From Corynebacterium deserti GIMN1.010 (lineage in GTDB: Bacteria; Actinomycetota; Actinomycetes; Mycobacteriales; Mycobacteriaceae), in contig NZ_CP009220.1 in assembly GCF_001277995.1 (NCBI RefSeq), positions 2,696,411 through 2,760,410 on the forward strand: DNA of 64,000 nucleotides, read 5' to 3'. The position numbers were made by a program, and so were the translations under genes. A model generated the notes under the pieces. It did no database searches. It had not been told where the DNA came from and worked only from the letters and a program-made list of their open reading frames with translations. Positions 28,869-38,566 of the stretch are shown here, in pieces; position 1 is the stretch's first letter, and the number at the start of each line of letters is the position of its first letter.

Positions 28869-31004
28869 GTGCAGCAACGACGCCGCATCAGCGAGACTCG
28901 GAAAAAACCGATGCTCGCAATTATCTTGACCGCAGTGCTCGGCACCTCAGGCCTAGCCGCTGTGGGCACGCAATACATGAACACGCAGGGCGAAGGCATT
29001 GGGCCCGTCGCCGTTGCGAACAACACGGAGTCCTTCAACTCCGGTTCAAACGTGCTTGTCGACGACCCCGCCATCACCGCCCAGGGCGACGATGAGGGTG
29101 CCCGCACTGTGAAAGAATTCCAGCGCGACGAACCATTTTCCAGCTTCGCTCTGACCTGGACCGGCCAGAAGGACGTCACCGCATTCGTGCGCGCTGAGCA
29201 GTCCGACGGCTCATGGTCCGAGTGGTACAGCATGGAGCCACTGTCCAATGAAGAGGGCATCACCAACGGCACCGAGCTCATCTGGCATGGACCTACCAAC
29301 AAGATCCAGGTCTCAACCCTCAACATCGACCTCTTCGGCGAGGACGCTGCCGCAGCAGGCATTGACGACGCCGGACAGGCAGTTCCTGAGGCTGAGACCC
29401 CAGCCGAGGCACCGGCAGAAGCCCCAGTAGAAGAGCCCGCCCCAGCCGAAGCCCCTGTCGAGGCTCCCGCTGAAGCTCCCGTCGAAGAGCCTGGCGCCGA
29501 CTACAGCGCCAGCAACAATACTGATGGTCTTGCCCCACTTCCTTCCAACTACGGCGATATCCAGCCAGTTGCTGACGTCGACGAAGGCCTCAACGCCGTG
29601 TTCATCGACGGCAATGAGGATGCAGGCGTGGGCATTGACAACGTCGCTGATACCGACGGCATGCCTCGCGTAATTTCTCGTGCTGGCTGGGGTGCTGATG
29701 AGAACTTGCGTTGCTCCAACCCCACCATTGATGATGGCGTTTCCGCTATCACCATCCACCACACCGCTGGTTCCAACAATTACACCCAGGCGCAGGCTGC
29801 GTCGCAGGTTCGTGGAATCTACAGCTACCATGCACAGACTCTTGGTTGGTGCGACGTTGGATACCAGGCGCTGGTGGACAAGTACGGCACCATCTACGAA
29901 GGTCGTGCAGGCGGCATGACTCGTGCGGTTCAGGGTGCACACGCAGGTGGCTTCAACCAGAACACCTGGGGCATCTCAATGATGGGTGACTACTCCACCG
30001 TCGCTCCATCCGATGCGACCATTGAGTCTGTTGGTGAGCTTGCTGGTTGGCGCGCAAAGGTTGCAGGTTTTGATCCAACCGGCTCTGATACCCACTACTC
30101 TGAGGGCACCTCGTACTCCAAGTACTCCTACGGCACCCGTGTGACCTTGCCAAACATCTTTGCGCACCGTGATGTCGGAACCACCACCTGCCCAGGTGAT
30201 GCTGGTTACGCACAGATGGATAAGATTCGTTCCATCGCTAAGGCAAAGTACACGAGCCTGCAGAATGACGGCACTGGAACCACGACGACACCTTCTACGT
30301 CTACGCCAGGTTCGACGAGTGTGACGTCGACAAGCAATGCCCCGTCAACCCCTGCCCAGCCGAGCCAGACCACCGAGCCTGCGGAAGCTGAGCTCGCTAG
30401 CGAAGAGGACGCCCTGGCGACCCTGCTGACCGGCGGTTCTTCCGGCGGCACCTCGCTGCTCAACGGCGCGAACTCTGAGCAGATCCTCACCGGCATCGGC
30501 TCCATCGCCGCGGTGCTCATTGCCGCTTCGCTTGCCGACGGATCCCTCGCCAACGCTCTCGGCAACGCGGGCAACATCAATGGTGTGCCTGTTCTGGGTG
30601 ACATCAACCTCACCGAGATCATCCCGGTTGTCGACACCGCGATTAACCTCACCGGCGACAACAAGTACTCCCGCGCATGGAATGACCTGAACAGCACTCT
30701 CGGCCCTGTGCTGGGCGCTGCAATCGGTGGCGAAACCACCGTCAACTACGCAAGCGAGCAGAACTCGGAGGTGTCCTTCGTGCCTTTCGAAAACGGCATC
30801 ATGGTCTCCTCCCCTGAAGCTGGCACTCACGGCCTGTGGGGCGTCATTGGCGACACCTGGGCTGCTCAGGGTGCGGATCTTGGTCCACTGGGACTTCCTA
30901 CCAGCAATGAATACCAAGACGGCGACCTGCTGCGCGTTGATTTCCAGAACGGTTACATCACCTATAACAAGATGACCGGCGAAACCAACATTCAGCTGAC
31001 CTAA
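28869..31004 (+). CDS. Secreted PGRP-type N-acetylmuramoyl-L-alanine amidase with LGFP repeat
   Basis: 711 residues from GTG 28869 (AGGGAG 5-10 bases upstream). A signal peptide or anchor is followed by a beta domain (about 55-155), a Pro-Ala-Glu linker, and a peptidoglycan-recognition/Amidase_2 domain (about 265-450) with probable zinc ligands in TIHHTAGSNN and AHRDVGTTTCPGD and the tyrosine in GTIYEGRAGG. It should cleave the lactyl-peptide bond of peptidoglycan in the periplasm. A Thr/Ser/Pro linker and a C-terminal LGFP-like unit (LGPLGLPTSNE) follow, as in PS1. The position next to glf matches Rv3811. A strong terminator follows. Confidence 0.88.
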   Translation: MQQRRRISETRKKPMLAIILTAVLGTSGLAAVGTQYMNTQGEGIGPVAVANNTESFNSGSNVLVDDPAITAQGDDEGARTVKEFQRDEPFSSFALTWTGQKDVTAFVRAEQSDGSWSEWYSMEPLSNEEGITNGTELIWHGPTNKIQVSTLNIDLFGEDAAAAGIDDAGQAVPEAETPAEAPAEAPVEEPAPAEAPVEAPAEAPVEEPGADYSASNNTDGLAPLPSNYGDIQPVADVDEGLNAVFIDGNEDAGVGIDNVADTDGMPRVISRAGWGADENLRCSNPTIDDGVSAITIHHTAGSNNYTQAQAASQVRGIYSYHAQTLGWCDVGYQALVDKYGTIYEGRAGGMTRAVQGAHAGGFNQNTWGISMMGDYSTVAPSDATIESVGELAGWRAKVAGFDPTGSDTHYSEGTSYSKYSYGTRVTLPNIFAHRDVGTTTCPGDAGYAQMDKIRSIAKAKYTSLQNDGTGTTTTPSTSTPGSTSVTSTSNAPSTPAQPSQTTEPAEAELASEEDALATLLTGGSSGGTSLLNGANSEQILTGIGSIAAVLIAASLADGSLANALGNAGNINGVPVLGDINLTEIIPVVDTAINLTGDNKYSRAWNDLNSTLGPVLGAAIGGETTVNYASEQNSEVSFVPFENGIMVSSPEAGTHGLWGVIGDTWAAQGADLGPLGLPTSNEYQDGDLLRVDFQNGYITYNKMTGETNIQLT
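29394..29492 (+). repeat. Pro-Ala-Glu repeat linker inside the PGRP amidase gene
   Basis: About eleven near-repeats coding for EAPAEAP / EAPVEEP units. It forms a flexible or wall-spanning spacer between the N-terminal domain and the amidase domain. Repeat number may vary between strains. Confidence 0.85.
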
Positions 31005-31017
31005 TATGTCATGCACC

Positions 31018-31053
31018 TAAACCCCGCTGCTTTCCCTGAAGCAGCGGGGTTTA
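31018..31053 (+). terminator. Terminator between the amidase gene and glpK
   Basis: A 15-bp perfect inverted repeat (TAAACCCCGCTGCTT / AAGCAGCGGGGTTTA, loop TCCCTG), 14 bp after the amidase stop. It lies between convergent genes and may serve both. Confidence 0.9.
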
Positions 31054-31086
31054 GGGGTGTCTATGCGCGGAAGCTAAGCGCAGGAG

Positions 31087-32616
31087 CTAAGCCAGGTCGT
31101 AGGAGTGCTCAACCGCCTTGTTCCACTCAGTGTATCGAGCTTCCCTATCCTCCTCGCTCATCTCTGGGTTCCAGACCTTCTTCACCGCGATGAGCTCTTG
31201 GATCTGCTCAGTCGACTTGAAGAATCCCGAACCCAAACCAGCCGCGAACGCAACTCCCACGGCAGTGGTTTCGACATCTTCGAGGCGCTGCACGTCGATG
31301 CCCAGGAAATCGGCCTGGATCTGCATCAACAGATCATTTTCCACCATGGCTCCATCGACACGCAGGGACTCCAGCGACTTGCCCGCGTCCTTGGCCATGG
31401 CGTCGACAACCTCACGAGTCTGGAATGCATTTGCCTCCAGCACCGCGCGCGCAATGTGCTTGCGATTGGCAAAACGAGTAAGCCCCGTGATGATGCCTCG
31501 AGCATCCGGACGCCACCGCGGCGCAAACAGGCCCGTAAACGCCGGAACCACATGCACGCCACCGTTGTCCTCAACCTCGCGGGCAAGATTCTCAATAGCC
31601 GGCGCATTTGGAATGAGCTGCAGGTTATCGCGTAGCCACTGCACGAGCGAGCCACCCATCGACACGGAACCCTCCAGCGCAAATACTGGATCCTCACCTT
31701 GGAGCTGGTACGCGATGGTCGACAGCAGCCCATGCTCAGAAATCTTCAAATCCTTACCGGTATTCATCAGCAAGAACAGGCCTGTGCCGTAAGTATTCTT
31801 CACAGCACCTTCAGCAAAACCGCCCTGACCAAACAGCGCAGCCTGCTGATCACCAAGAATGCCGGTAATAGGGACATCGGCAAGGGTTCCGCGGTGGCGC
31901 ACAGAACGGAAATCGCCTATCGACGCCCTAATTTCCGGCAACATCGACATCGGAACACCCAGGGCCTCACACAACTCCGGATCCCACTGTTGCGTGCGGA
32001 TATCCATGAGCAACGTGCGCGACGCATTGGTGACATCCGTGACATGCAACGCTTCATCGCCGTCGTCACCGCGCACGCCACCAGTCAGATTCCACAGCAC
32101 CCACGTATCTATTGTGCCGAAGAGGAGCTCACCCTTTTCGGCGCGCTCACGAGCACCCTCCACGTTGTCCAATATCCACTTGATTTTTGGCCCGGCTGGA
32201 TAGGAGTTGACGAGCAGGCCCGTGCGTTCGAGCCACTTCTGCTGCCCTTCATCGCCAGCGATCTCTTTGCAGATCTCAGTCGTGCGGGTGTCTTGCCACA
32301 CGATGGCGTTGTAGATAGGCTCGCCGGTGTTCTTGTCCCACACGATGGTCGTTTCACGCTGGTTAGTCACACCGACGGATGCAACCTCATATGGAGTGAT
32401 GTCGATGGACACCATCGCCTGGCTGACGACGGAACGAACATTGTCCCAAATCTCCATGGGATCATGTTCCACCCAGCCTTGCTTCGGGAAGATCTGTTCG
32501 TGTTCTTTGGAAGCAGAAGCCACCACTTTTCCCTGAGCGTCAATAAGAATGCATCGGGTGGAGGTGGTGCCTTGGTCAATCGCTGCAACATACGCATTGG
32601 CCTTAGAGGTTTTCAT
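31087..32616 (-). CDS. glpK: Glycerol kinase
   Basis: 509 residues, full length for the FGGY family. Visible motifs: the N-terminal phosphate loop [23 protein letters not shown] (substrate site), [13 protein letters not shown] and [13 protein letters not shown] in the ATPase domain, and [14 protein letters not shown]. It phosphorylates glycerol to sn-glycerol-3-phosphate with ATP in the cytoplasm. It stands alone, convergent with the amidase gene; no glpF or glpD is next to it. No clear promoter could be assigned in the upstream gap. Confidence 0.97.
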   Translation of the reverse strand: MKTSKANAYVAAIDQGTTSTRCILIDAQGKVVASASKEHEQIFPKQGWVEHDPMEIWDNVRSVVSQAMVSIDITPYEVASVGVTNQRETTIVWDKNTGEPIYNAIVWQDTRTTEICKEIAGDEGQQKWLERTGLLVNSYPAGPKIKWILDNVEGARERAEKGELLFGTIDTWVLWNLTGGVRGDDGDEALHVTDVTNASRTLLMDIRTQQWDPELCEALGVPMSMLPEIRASIGDFRSVRHRGTLADVPITGILGDQQAALFGQGGFAEGAVKNTYGTGLFLLMNTGKDLKISEHGLLSTIAYQLQGEDPVFALEGSVSMGGSLVQWLRDNLQLIPNAPAIENLAREVEDNGGVHVVPAFTGLFAPRWRPDARGIITGLTRFANRKHIARAVLEANAFQTREVVDAMAKDAGKSLESLRVDGAMVENDLLMQIQADFLGIDVQRLEDVETTAVGVAFAAGLGSGFFKSTEQIQELIAVKKVWNPEMSEEDREARYTEWNKAVEHSYDLA

Positions 32617-33007
32617 GCGCCTATTTTTGCACGTATTTCCGTACCCGACCTAACAAATGGACTAAATCGCAGGTCAGCGAGGTCCCACTTGAGGTGAGGT
32701 GCTGGGTGGCCTTTTAAGGGGAAGGTTTTCCGGAATGATCAATCACTCCAAGGCCTGACGTTCAACCGCTTAAACGGCAATCTGAGGGGGCACTCTTCAG
32801 CCCGTTCTACAGCAGTTTCGAGGCCAACCGCAGATAGCACCACATCTACCGTTATATGAGGACTCATGTGTTGCAGTCAGGGGGCCCAAATTTTCTTGGA
32901 CTGCGCAACCGCACCGCATTTCTGCGTACCCCTTCTCAATTTGTGGTGCGGAAACCGAATGCGCCGACGTTTGCCCCCGGAAAATCCCGGGAACACCATC
33001 AAAAGCC
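32617..33007. other. Intergenic stretch without a recognised gene
   Basis: About 390 bp between glpK and the HAD gene. It should hold the glpK promoter. The only open frames are out-of-register extensions that overlap the HAD gene. I see no convincing RNA gene or mobile-element end. Confidence 0.6.
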
Positions 33008-33844
33008 CTAGAACCACCACTCCAGGACATCGGCAACACCGGCGTCATCATTAGTGGAGGTGATATGGTCGGCGACAGCCTTGACTTCGGGGCGGGCGTT
33101 ACCCATCGCGACGCCGCGGCCAGCCCATTGAAGCATTTCGATATCGTTGGGCATGTCGCCAAACGTTATGACGTCGTCGCGGGCAATTCCTAGCATGTTT
33201 GCCAAGGTAGATACACCTAAAGCCTTGGTCACGCCAGGTGCAGCGAGCTCTATGAGACCTCCCGACATAGAGAAAGTGACGTGGACTTGGTCCACGGGAA
33301 CAGCGGCGCGGACGATGTCGTGAAGTTCTTTGGAGTCGAGGTAGTCGCTGCGCAGGAGGAGTTTCGTGGCCGGCTCAGAGAGGACAACGTCTTCGGGAAC
33401 GGTGCCGTGTTCGACGGACGGCCAGGCGTGGCTGTATTCCGGGGTGACCAGGAAGAGTTCATCCGCGGGATCATAGGCGGAAGTGCCTGCGCGTTCGGCT
33501 GCGATGCTGACACCACCGTGGGGTTCGAGGGCGGCGCGAGCAGCCATGACGGTATCCGTCATAACGGTGGGACTGAGGGTGTGAGCTTTGATGATTTCGT
33601 CGGAGGAGGAATCGTAAAGCACGGCACCGTTGGCGCAAACGCAGATGGGGCGGACGCTTAGTTGATCGAGCACGTAATGGATCCAGCGTGGTGGTCGGCC
33701 GGTGGATAGTGCGAGCGTGACACCGTGGTCGGAGAGTCGGGAGATCGCGTCGCGCAGGCGTTGCGGTACGCGTTCGGAACTGTTGATCAGTGTGCCGTCG
33801 ACGTCTGTTGCTACCAGTTTGGGGGCTGGACCCGGGTTCATCAT
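33008..33844 (-). CDS. HAD-superfamily (Cof-type) phosphatase
   Basis: 278 residues. HAD motif I DVDGTLINSS near residue 14, motif II LALSTGRPP, and the C-terminal FGDMPNDIEMLQWAG with the metal-binding aspartates. The large cap inserted between motifs II and III marks the Cof/IIB type. Such enzymes hydrolyse sugar phosphates or flavin/pyridoxal phosphates; the substrate here cannot be read. Its ATGATG start overlaps the TGA of the upstream acyltransferase gene, so the two are translationally coupled. Confidence 0.88.
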   Translation of the reverse strand: MMNPGPAPKLVATDVDGTLINSSERVPQRLRDAISRLSDHGVTLALSTGRPPRWIHYVLDQLSVRPICVCANGAVLYDSSSDEIIKAHTLSPTVMTDTVMAARAALEPHGGVSIAAERAGTSAYDPADELFLVTPEYSHAWPSVEHGTVPEDVVLSEPATKLLLRSDYLDSKELHDIVRAAVPVDQVHVTFSMSGGLIELAAPGVTKALGVSTLANMLGIARDDVITFGDMPNDIEMLQWAGRGVAMGNARPEVKAVADHITSTNDDAGVADVLEWWF

Positions 33845-34758
33845 TTCTTTATGAGCTTCTTTAGTCTTGCGATCAGGGCGGTCACGGGGTTGCGACGGCC
33901 ACCGGCCTGTGCGGCTTTTTTGGCGTCGCGTTTTGCTTGTCGACGCTCCTTTTCTGCAATTTCCAACAGTTTGGCACGCTCTAACGTGGGGGCTCCACCG
34001 CCGAGGGAGACGGGTCGCCAGGGCTCTCCACCGTCGAATGGTCCGTACTGGGATTCGTAAGAGTGGCGGGTTTCGTCGAGAAGCGTTCTCATCGCCTCAA
34101 AGAGGCGTTGCGTGGCAACTTCTGGGTCGCCGCTGGTGTCGACGGGTTCGCCTACGCTGATGAATACGGGGATGTGTGAGCGGCCGAGGTCGCGGTCGAT
34201 GTCTTTGGTGATGATGCGTTGTCCGCCCCAGATAATCAGCGGAATCAGTGGTGCGTTGGCGCTTTCTGCGATGCGGACGGCGCCGGTTTTCAACTCTTTG
34301 ATTTCGAAGGAGCGCGAGACGGTTGCTTCGGGGAAAATGCCGACGAGTTCTCCGGCTTCGATGTGTTTGCGCGCGTCTTCCATGGAGCTTGCTCCTGCGG
34401 CGCGGTTGACGGAGACGTGTTTCATCGCGCGCATCAAGCTGCCGACGACGGGCGTGTCAAAGATTTCCTTTTTGGCCATAAAGCGCACGAGGCGTTTGCC
34501 TCGGACGAACGCTGGGATACCGCCCAAGATGAAGTCGTAGTAACCGGTGTGGTTGATGGCCAGCAGGGCGCCACCCGTGGCGGGGATGTTTTCAGCACCA
34601 AAGATGGAGATCTGAACATCTTGTGCTTTCATCACCACGCGGACAGCGTTGATAATGGTGCGTCCGTACAACCACTCTTTGGATTCCACCGGGTGGTTGG
34701 GCACCTTGGGCAGCGAGGCTTCAACGTTGAAGCCGTACCTTTTGACCATGTTCTTCAT
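33841..34758 (-). CDS. plsC: 1-acylglycerol-3-phosphate acyltransferase (PlsC family)
   Basis: 305 residues. The acyltransferase motifs are present: NHTGYYDF (H-x4-D), then GIFPEATVSRS (variant of FPEGTRS) and IPLIIWGGQR. The C terminus is rich in Lys/Arg/Ala and probably binds membrane surfaces. It acylates lysophosphatidate-like acceptors in phospholipid synthesis, or another lipid given the many PlsC paralogues in actinobacteria. It starts 12 bp after serS and overlaps the HAD gene, giving a serS-plsC-HAD operon. Confidence 0.88.
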   Translation of the reverse strand: MKNMVKRYGFNVEASLPKVPNHPVESKEWLYGRTIINAVRVVMKAQDVQISIFGAENIPATGGALLAINHTGYYDFILGGIPAFVRGKRLVRFMAKKEIFDTPVVGSLMRAMKHVSVNRAAGASSMEDARKHIEAGELVGIFPEATVSRSFEIKELKTGAVRIAESANAPLIPLIIWGGQRIITKDIDRDLGRSHIPVFISVGEPVDTSGDPEVATQRLFEAMRTLLDETRHSYESQYGPFDGGEPWRPVSLGGGAPTLERAKLLEIAEKERRQAKRDAKKAAQAGGRRNPVTALIARLKKLIKK

Positions 34759-34770
34759 TGCAGTACCCGT

Positions 34771-36030
34771 CTACTTAACTGGCTTCAAAACATCCTTGCC
34801 CACGAATGGGCGCAGTGCCTCGGGAACGATAACGGAGCCGTCGGCCTGCTGGTTGTTTTCCAGGATGGCAACGAGCCACCTGGTGGTAGCAAGAGTTCCG
34901 TTGAGGGTGGCTGCAACCTGTGGCTTGCCGTTTTCGTCGCGGTAACGAGTCTGCAGACGACGCGCCTGGAAGGTGGTGCAGTTGGAGGTAGAGGTGAGTT
35001 CGCGGTAGGTCTCCTGGGTTGGGACCCATGCCTCGGTGTCGAACTTGCGGGCTGCGGATGAGCCAAGATCACCACCGGCGACGTCGATGACGCGGTAAGG
35101 AACCTCGATTGCTGCGAGCATTTCCTTTTCCATATTCAAAAGCTGCTGGTGAATGTCTTCGGCATCTTCAGGCTTGCAGTAGACAAACATCTCCACCTTG
35201 TCGAATTGGTGGACGCGCAGGATACCGCGGGTGTCCTTGCCGTAGGAACCGGCTTCACGACGGAAACAAGAGCTCCAACCTGCGTACTTCACAGGACCAT
35301 CGGTGAGATCGATGATCTCATCCTTGTGGTAACCAGCCAACGCCACCTCGGAGGTGCCCACCAGGTACATATCATCGCGCTCGAGGTAGTAGATCTCTTC
35401 AGCGTGAGCGCCCAAGAAGCCAGTGCCGGCCATGATCTCTGGGCGAACAAGTACTGGAGGAATCATGAGGCTAAAGCCAGCTTCGCGGGCTTTTTGTGCA
35501 GCCAACACGAGCATGCCCAGCTGCAGCATTGCGCCGTCGCCGGTGAGGTAGTAAAAACGTGCGCCCGAAACCTTGGTGCCACGCTTCATGTCGATCAGTC
35601 CGAGGGACTCACCGAGCTCCAGGTGATCCTTAGGCTCAAAATCGAAGGTGCGTGGCTCGCCGATGGTTTCAAGAACCACGAAGTCATCTTCACCACCAGC
35701 GGGTGCGCCCTGCACCACGTTGGACAGCTTCATCTGCAGCTCATTGACCTTTTCCTCTGCAGCAACCTGCGCAGCTTCAGCCTCTTTAACCTTGGCTTTG
35801 AGTTCATTGGAGCCTTCGAGCAGAGCTGGGCGCTCCTCCGGGGAGGCCTGTCCGATCTTCTTTCCAAACGCCTTTTGCTCAGCTCGGAGATCATCGGCCG
35901 CTTTAATTGCTTCGCGACGAGATTCATCTGCACTAATCAGCTCATCTACAAGCGCGGGGTCTTCGCCGCGAGTGATCTGGGAGGCGCGAACAATGTCCGG
36001 ATTATCACGGAGGAATTTCAGATCGATCAT
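34771..36030 (-). CDS. serS: Seryl-tRNA synthetase
   Basis: 419 residues. An N-terminal long antiparallel coiled coil (about 25-110) binds the tRNA-Ser arm. The class II catalytic core has motif 2 ([24 protein letters not shown]) and motif 3 ([19 protein letters not shown]), both clear. It charges tRNA-Ser with serine in the cytoplasm. It is the first gene of serS-plsC-HAD and is divergent from farR across 110 bp that hold both promoters and the operator-like palindrome. Confidence 0.97.
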   Translation of the reverse strand: MIDLKFLRDNPDIVRASQITRGEDPALVDELISADESRREAIKAADDLRAEQKAFGKKIGQASPEERPALLEGSNELKAKVKEAEAAQVAAEEKVNELQMKLSNVVQGAPAGGEDDFVVLETIGEPRTFDFEPKDHLELGESLGLIDMKRGTKVSGARFYYLTGDGAMLQLGMLVLAAQKAREAGFSLMIPPVLVRPEIMAGTGFLGAHAEEIYYLERDDMYLVGTSEVALAGYHKDEIIDLTDGPVKYAGWSSCFRREAGSYGKDTRGILRVHQFDKVEMFVYCKPEDAEDIHQQLLNMEKEMLAAIEVPYRVIDVAGGDLGSSAARKFDTEAWVPTQETYRELTSTSNCTTFQARRLQTRYRDENGKPQVAATLNGTLATTRWLVAILENNQQADGSVIVPEALRPFVGKDVLKPVK

Positions 36031-36115
36031 AAGGAATAATCTACCGTGCCCACTTGGATGATGGAGAGTTAGGGAAGTCTTCCTCTAACTCTCCTCCAAG
36101 ACACCCCCTGGTTAT

Positions 36116-36127
36116 GACCAGATGGTC
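36116..36127. promoter_or_regulatory. Operator-like palindrome upstream of farR
   Basis: GACCA-GA-TGGTC, a perfect 5-bp inverted repeat with a 2-bp centre, lies 13 bp before the farR ATG and 85 bp before the serS start. GntR/HutC-type regulators bind short symmetric sites of this kind, so it is a candidate autoregulatory site. The assignment is inferred. Confidence 0.5.
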
Positions 36128-36140
36128 TAAAGTTAAGACT

Positions 36141-36983
36141 ATGCCTAATAAACCCCTCAACCAGGACGGAGCCCCTACCGCTTCCCAAGGGGTTTCCCCT
36201 GATACGCCACTTGCTTTCCCCAACTCCACCGCGCCGACTGCTGAAGAACTCCCTGATCGCGTGCTTGTTGAGGGCGTGAAACCCAAGCACCAGCAGCTGC
36301 GCGAAATTCTGGAAGAGATCTGCACCAATCAGCTCCAGCCGGGCGATATGTTGCCAGGCGAGCGCATTTTGGAAGAAAAATATGGTGTTAGTCGTATCAC
36401 TGTGCGCAGAGCCATTGGTGATCTCGTTGCCTCTGGACGGTTGAAGAGGGCGAGGGGTAAAGGCACCTTCGTGGCGCATTCGCCACTGATTTCCCGCTTG
36501 CACTTGGCCTCGTTTTCCGCGGAGATGGCTGCCCAGAATCTGTCAGCAACCAGTCGCATCTTGAGTTCCTCCCGTAGCGCAGCTCCTGAGGAGATCGCGG
36601 ATTTCTTTGGCACTGATCGCGGCACCCAACACATCACACTACGCAGGCTTCGCTTGGGCAATGGTCGCCCCTATGCCATTGATCACGGTTGGTATAACTC
36701 AACCTATGCCCCTGATCTTCTAGAAAACGACGTGTACAACTCGGTGTACTCCATCCTGGACCGCGTTTATGGCGTACCTGTAACCCAAGCGGAGCAAACG
36801 GTGACCGCTGTTGCTGCAGATGAGGACACTGCCCGGCTTCTTGACGTCACCCCCGGCGCGCCCCTCCTGCGTATTTTGCGGCAATCACTTTCTGGTGGGA
36901 AACCCGTGGAATGGTGTGTTTCCTTGTACAGAACTGACCGTTACTCACTAAAAACTTTGGTAACACGCTCCGAAGATCTTTGA
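36141..36983 (+). CDS. farR: GntR-family transcriptional regulator FarR (HutC subfamily)
   Basis: 280 residues from ATG 36141; the frame is open further upstream, but that would place the operator-like palindrome inside the gene. The N-terminal winged helix (about 55-120) has PGDMLPGERILEEKYGVSRITVRRAIGDLVASGRL, the classic GntR signature, and RGKGTFVA for the wing. The C-terminal UTRA/chorismate-lyase-like ligand domain runs from about 130 to the end. In C. glutamicum the regulator at this position, FarR, has been linked to amino-acid and central metabolism genes. The effector is unknown. The name rests on synteny with serS. Confidence 0.85.
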   Translation: MPNKPLNQDGAPTASQGVSPDTPLAFPNSTAPTAEELPDRVLVEGVKPKHQQLREILEEICTNQLQPGDMLPGERILEEKYGVSRITVRRAIGDLVASGRLKRARGKGTFVAHSPLISRLHLASFSAEMAAQNLSATSRILSSSRSAAPEEIADFFGTDRGTQHITLRRLRLGNGRPYAIDHGWYNSTYAPDLLENDVYNSVYSILDRVYGVPVTQAEQTVTAVAADEDTARLLDVTPGAPLLRILRQSLSGGKPVEWCVSLYRTDRYSLKTLVTRSEDL

Positions 36984-37029
36984 TACTTCCCTGATTCTCA
37001 CAGGTTTTGGTGGCATGATGGTGTCAATT

Positions 37030-38160
37030 ATGAGTACGAACTTTGACCCCTCGTCGTCTGCAGATGAGACCGCGCTTCGGGAAAATTCCCGGAAAAAGTC
37101 CCAGAAAAAGGGGAACAGTTTCCGAACCGCGGCTTCTGTCCAGACCATGCTCGTTGCAGCGTTGGCTGCCACGGCTGCTGTTGGCGTGTACTCCTACAAC
37201 ACGACCGACCAAGCAGCTGGTGAGAACGGTACGTCTACTGATTTTTCCCAAACCAGCCCGGTAACAACCACCACTGTGGCGTCATTTACCACCGCTGATG
37301 TGGGACAATGCGCCACGTGGGAAGTCAACAATGATGGTCAAGTCTCTGGTTTTGAACAAACCAGCTGCGATCAGGAACACCGCTTTGAGATCTCCACGCG
37401 TGAGAACTTAGCCACCTACCCCAGCTCTGAGTTTGGCCCCGATGCTGCACCGCCGAACCTCACCCGTCAGGCACAACTGCGAGAAGAGCTCTGCCAAGCC
37501 CCCACCTTGGCATATCTGAATAACCGCTTTGATCCTTCTGGCCGCTACACCATCGCCCCGATCCTGCCCCCAGCTGATGCGTGGGCTGCAGGCGATCGCA
37601 CGATGCTCTGTGGACTTCAAGCAACTGATGCCTCTGGCACGCCACAGCTTACCGTTGGCCCTGTTTCTGCCAACGATCAAGCCCGCGTGTTTGAAACCGG
37701 GGCATGCATCCGGGTGGAATCATCTGCAGAATTCCGCCAAGTTGATTGCAGTGAAGACCACCACCTTGAGGCTGTCTCTACGGTGAACCTTGGTGTGCCG
37801 TTCCCGCAGGGTGTGCCCAGCACTGATGAGCAAAACACCTTCCTCGGAAACACGTGCACGCAGGCCTCCATTGATTACCTTGGCTCTGAGGAAAACGTCT
37901 ACCAGTCCACTTTGCAGATGTTCTGGCCTACCATCACTTCAAACTCGTGGCTTGGTGGTTCCCATAGCGTGAACTGCTACCTCATGTCACCATCCACGGA
38001 GGGTGATGCCACCTTCAACACGCTCAATGGGTCAGCCCTGGGCGAGTTCACGATCAACGGCGAAGTCCCTCCACCCCAGCCAGAACGTGAACCGCTACGC
38101 GATACCGCCAGCGCGGGTGCAGCAGAAGTCGGCGTGCCGGTAGAAGAGAACGCACCCTAA
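37030..38160 (+). CDS. Secreted septum-formation-domain protein
   Basis: 376 residues from ATG 37030; ATG 37015 is an alternative and neither has a strong ribosome site. A basic N terminus is followed by one transmembrane segment (MLVAALAATAAVGVYSY, about 35-52) that anchors the protein facing outside. Two cysteine-bearing repeats follow, each of the type VGQCATWEVN ... SCDQEHRFEI and TGACIRVES ... VDCSEDHHLEAV, the septum-formation (PF13845-like) pattern. A Pro/Glu-rich tail ends the protein. These proteins are envelope components in actinobacteria with little direct biochemistry. It precedes the small metallopeptidase gene by 24 bp. Confidence 0.75.
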   Translation: MSTNFDPSSSADETALRENSRKKSQKKGNSFRTAASVQTMLVAALAATAAVGVYSYNTTDQAAGENGTSTDFSQTSPVTTTTVASFTTADVGQCATWEVNNDGQVSGFEQTSCDQEHRFEISTRENLATYPSSEFGPDAAPPNLTRQAQLREELCQAPTLAYLNNRFDPSGRYTIAPILPPADAWAAGDRTMLCGLQATDASGTPQLTVGPVSANDQARVFETGACIRVESSAEFRQVDCSEDHHLEAVSTVNLGVPFPQGVPSTDEQNTFLGNTCTQASIDYLGSEENVYQSTLQMFWPTITSNSWLGGSHSVNCYLMSPSTEGDATFNTLNGSALGEFTINGEVPPPQPEREPLRDTASAGAAEVGVPVEENAP

Positions 38161-38184
38161 AAACGCACCGTAAAGGAAGAAGCC

Positions 38185-38529
38185 ATGATTGAGGTCACCG
38201 ACGAGCGCTTTGAAGAACTAGTGGACGCGGCGTTTGACAAGGTGCCGCAGAAATTCCTCGATCATATGCGCAACGTGGTTGTGCTTATCGACGACTTCAA
38301 CCCCGAGTCTCCCTACATTTTGGGCCTCTACCAGGGTGTTGCATTGACAGAGCGCACCTTCAATCATGGTGGAATGCCTGATTCCATCACGATCTACAAA
38401 GGTGCGCTGTGTAATTACTGCAGTTCAGAGGAGCAGTTGGTGGAGCAGGTGCGAGTGACGGTACTCCACGAGATTGGCCATTATTTTGGCTTGGGTGAAG
38501 AGGACTTGCACCGCCTGGGCTACGCGTAG
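38185..38529 (+). CDS. Small zincin-like metallopeptidase (PF06262 type)
   Basis: 114 residues, full length for this family. The zinc site HEIGHYFGLGEED at residues 95-107 fits HExxHxxGxxE/D, with the glutamate as base. VLIDDFNPES and LGLYQGVALTER are typical of the family. It is probably cytoplasmic, with no signal peptide. A GGAAGAAGCC ribosome site precedes the ATG. Substrates of these short metallopeptidases are unknown. It follows the septum-formation gene and converges on the phosphatase gene. Confidence 0.85.
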   Translation: MIEVTDERFEELVDAAFDKVPQKFLDHMRNVVVLIDDFNPESPYILGLYQGVALTERTFNHGGMPDSITIYKGALCNYCSSEEQLVEQVRVTVLHEIGHYFGLGEEDLHRLGYA

Positions 38530-38566
38530 GCCCGAGCGTAGGCCCGAGCACGTAGGCGGCCCGAGC

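Noticed and set aside
29394..29492. CRISPR-like short repeats
   Set aside because: The repeats are codon-level Pro-Ala-Glu repeats in a protein linker, without spacers. No CRISPR array or cas gene was seen in the window.
32797..33162. 121-residue minus-strand frame upstream of the HAD gene's end
   Set aside because: It overlaps the HAD gene in another frame, has no ribosome site and shows no family resemblance.
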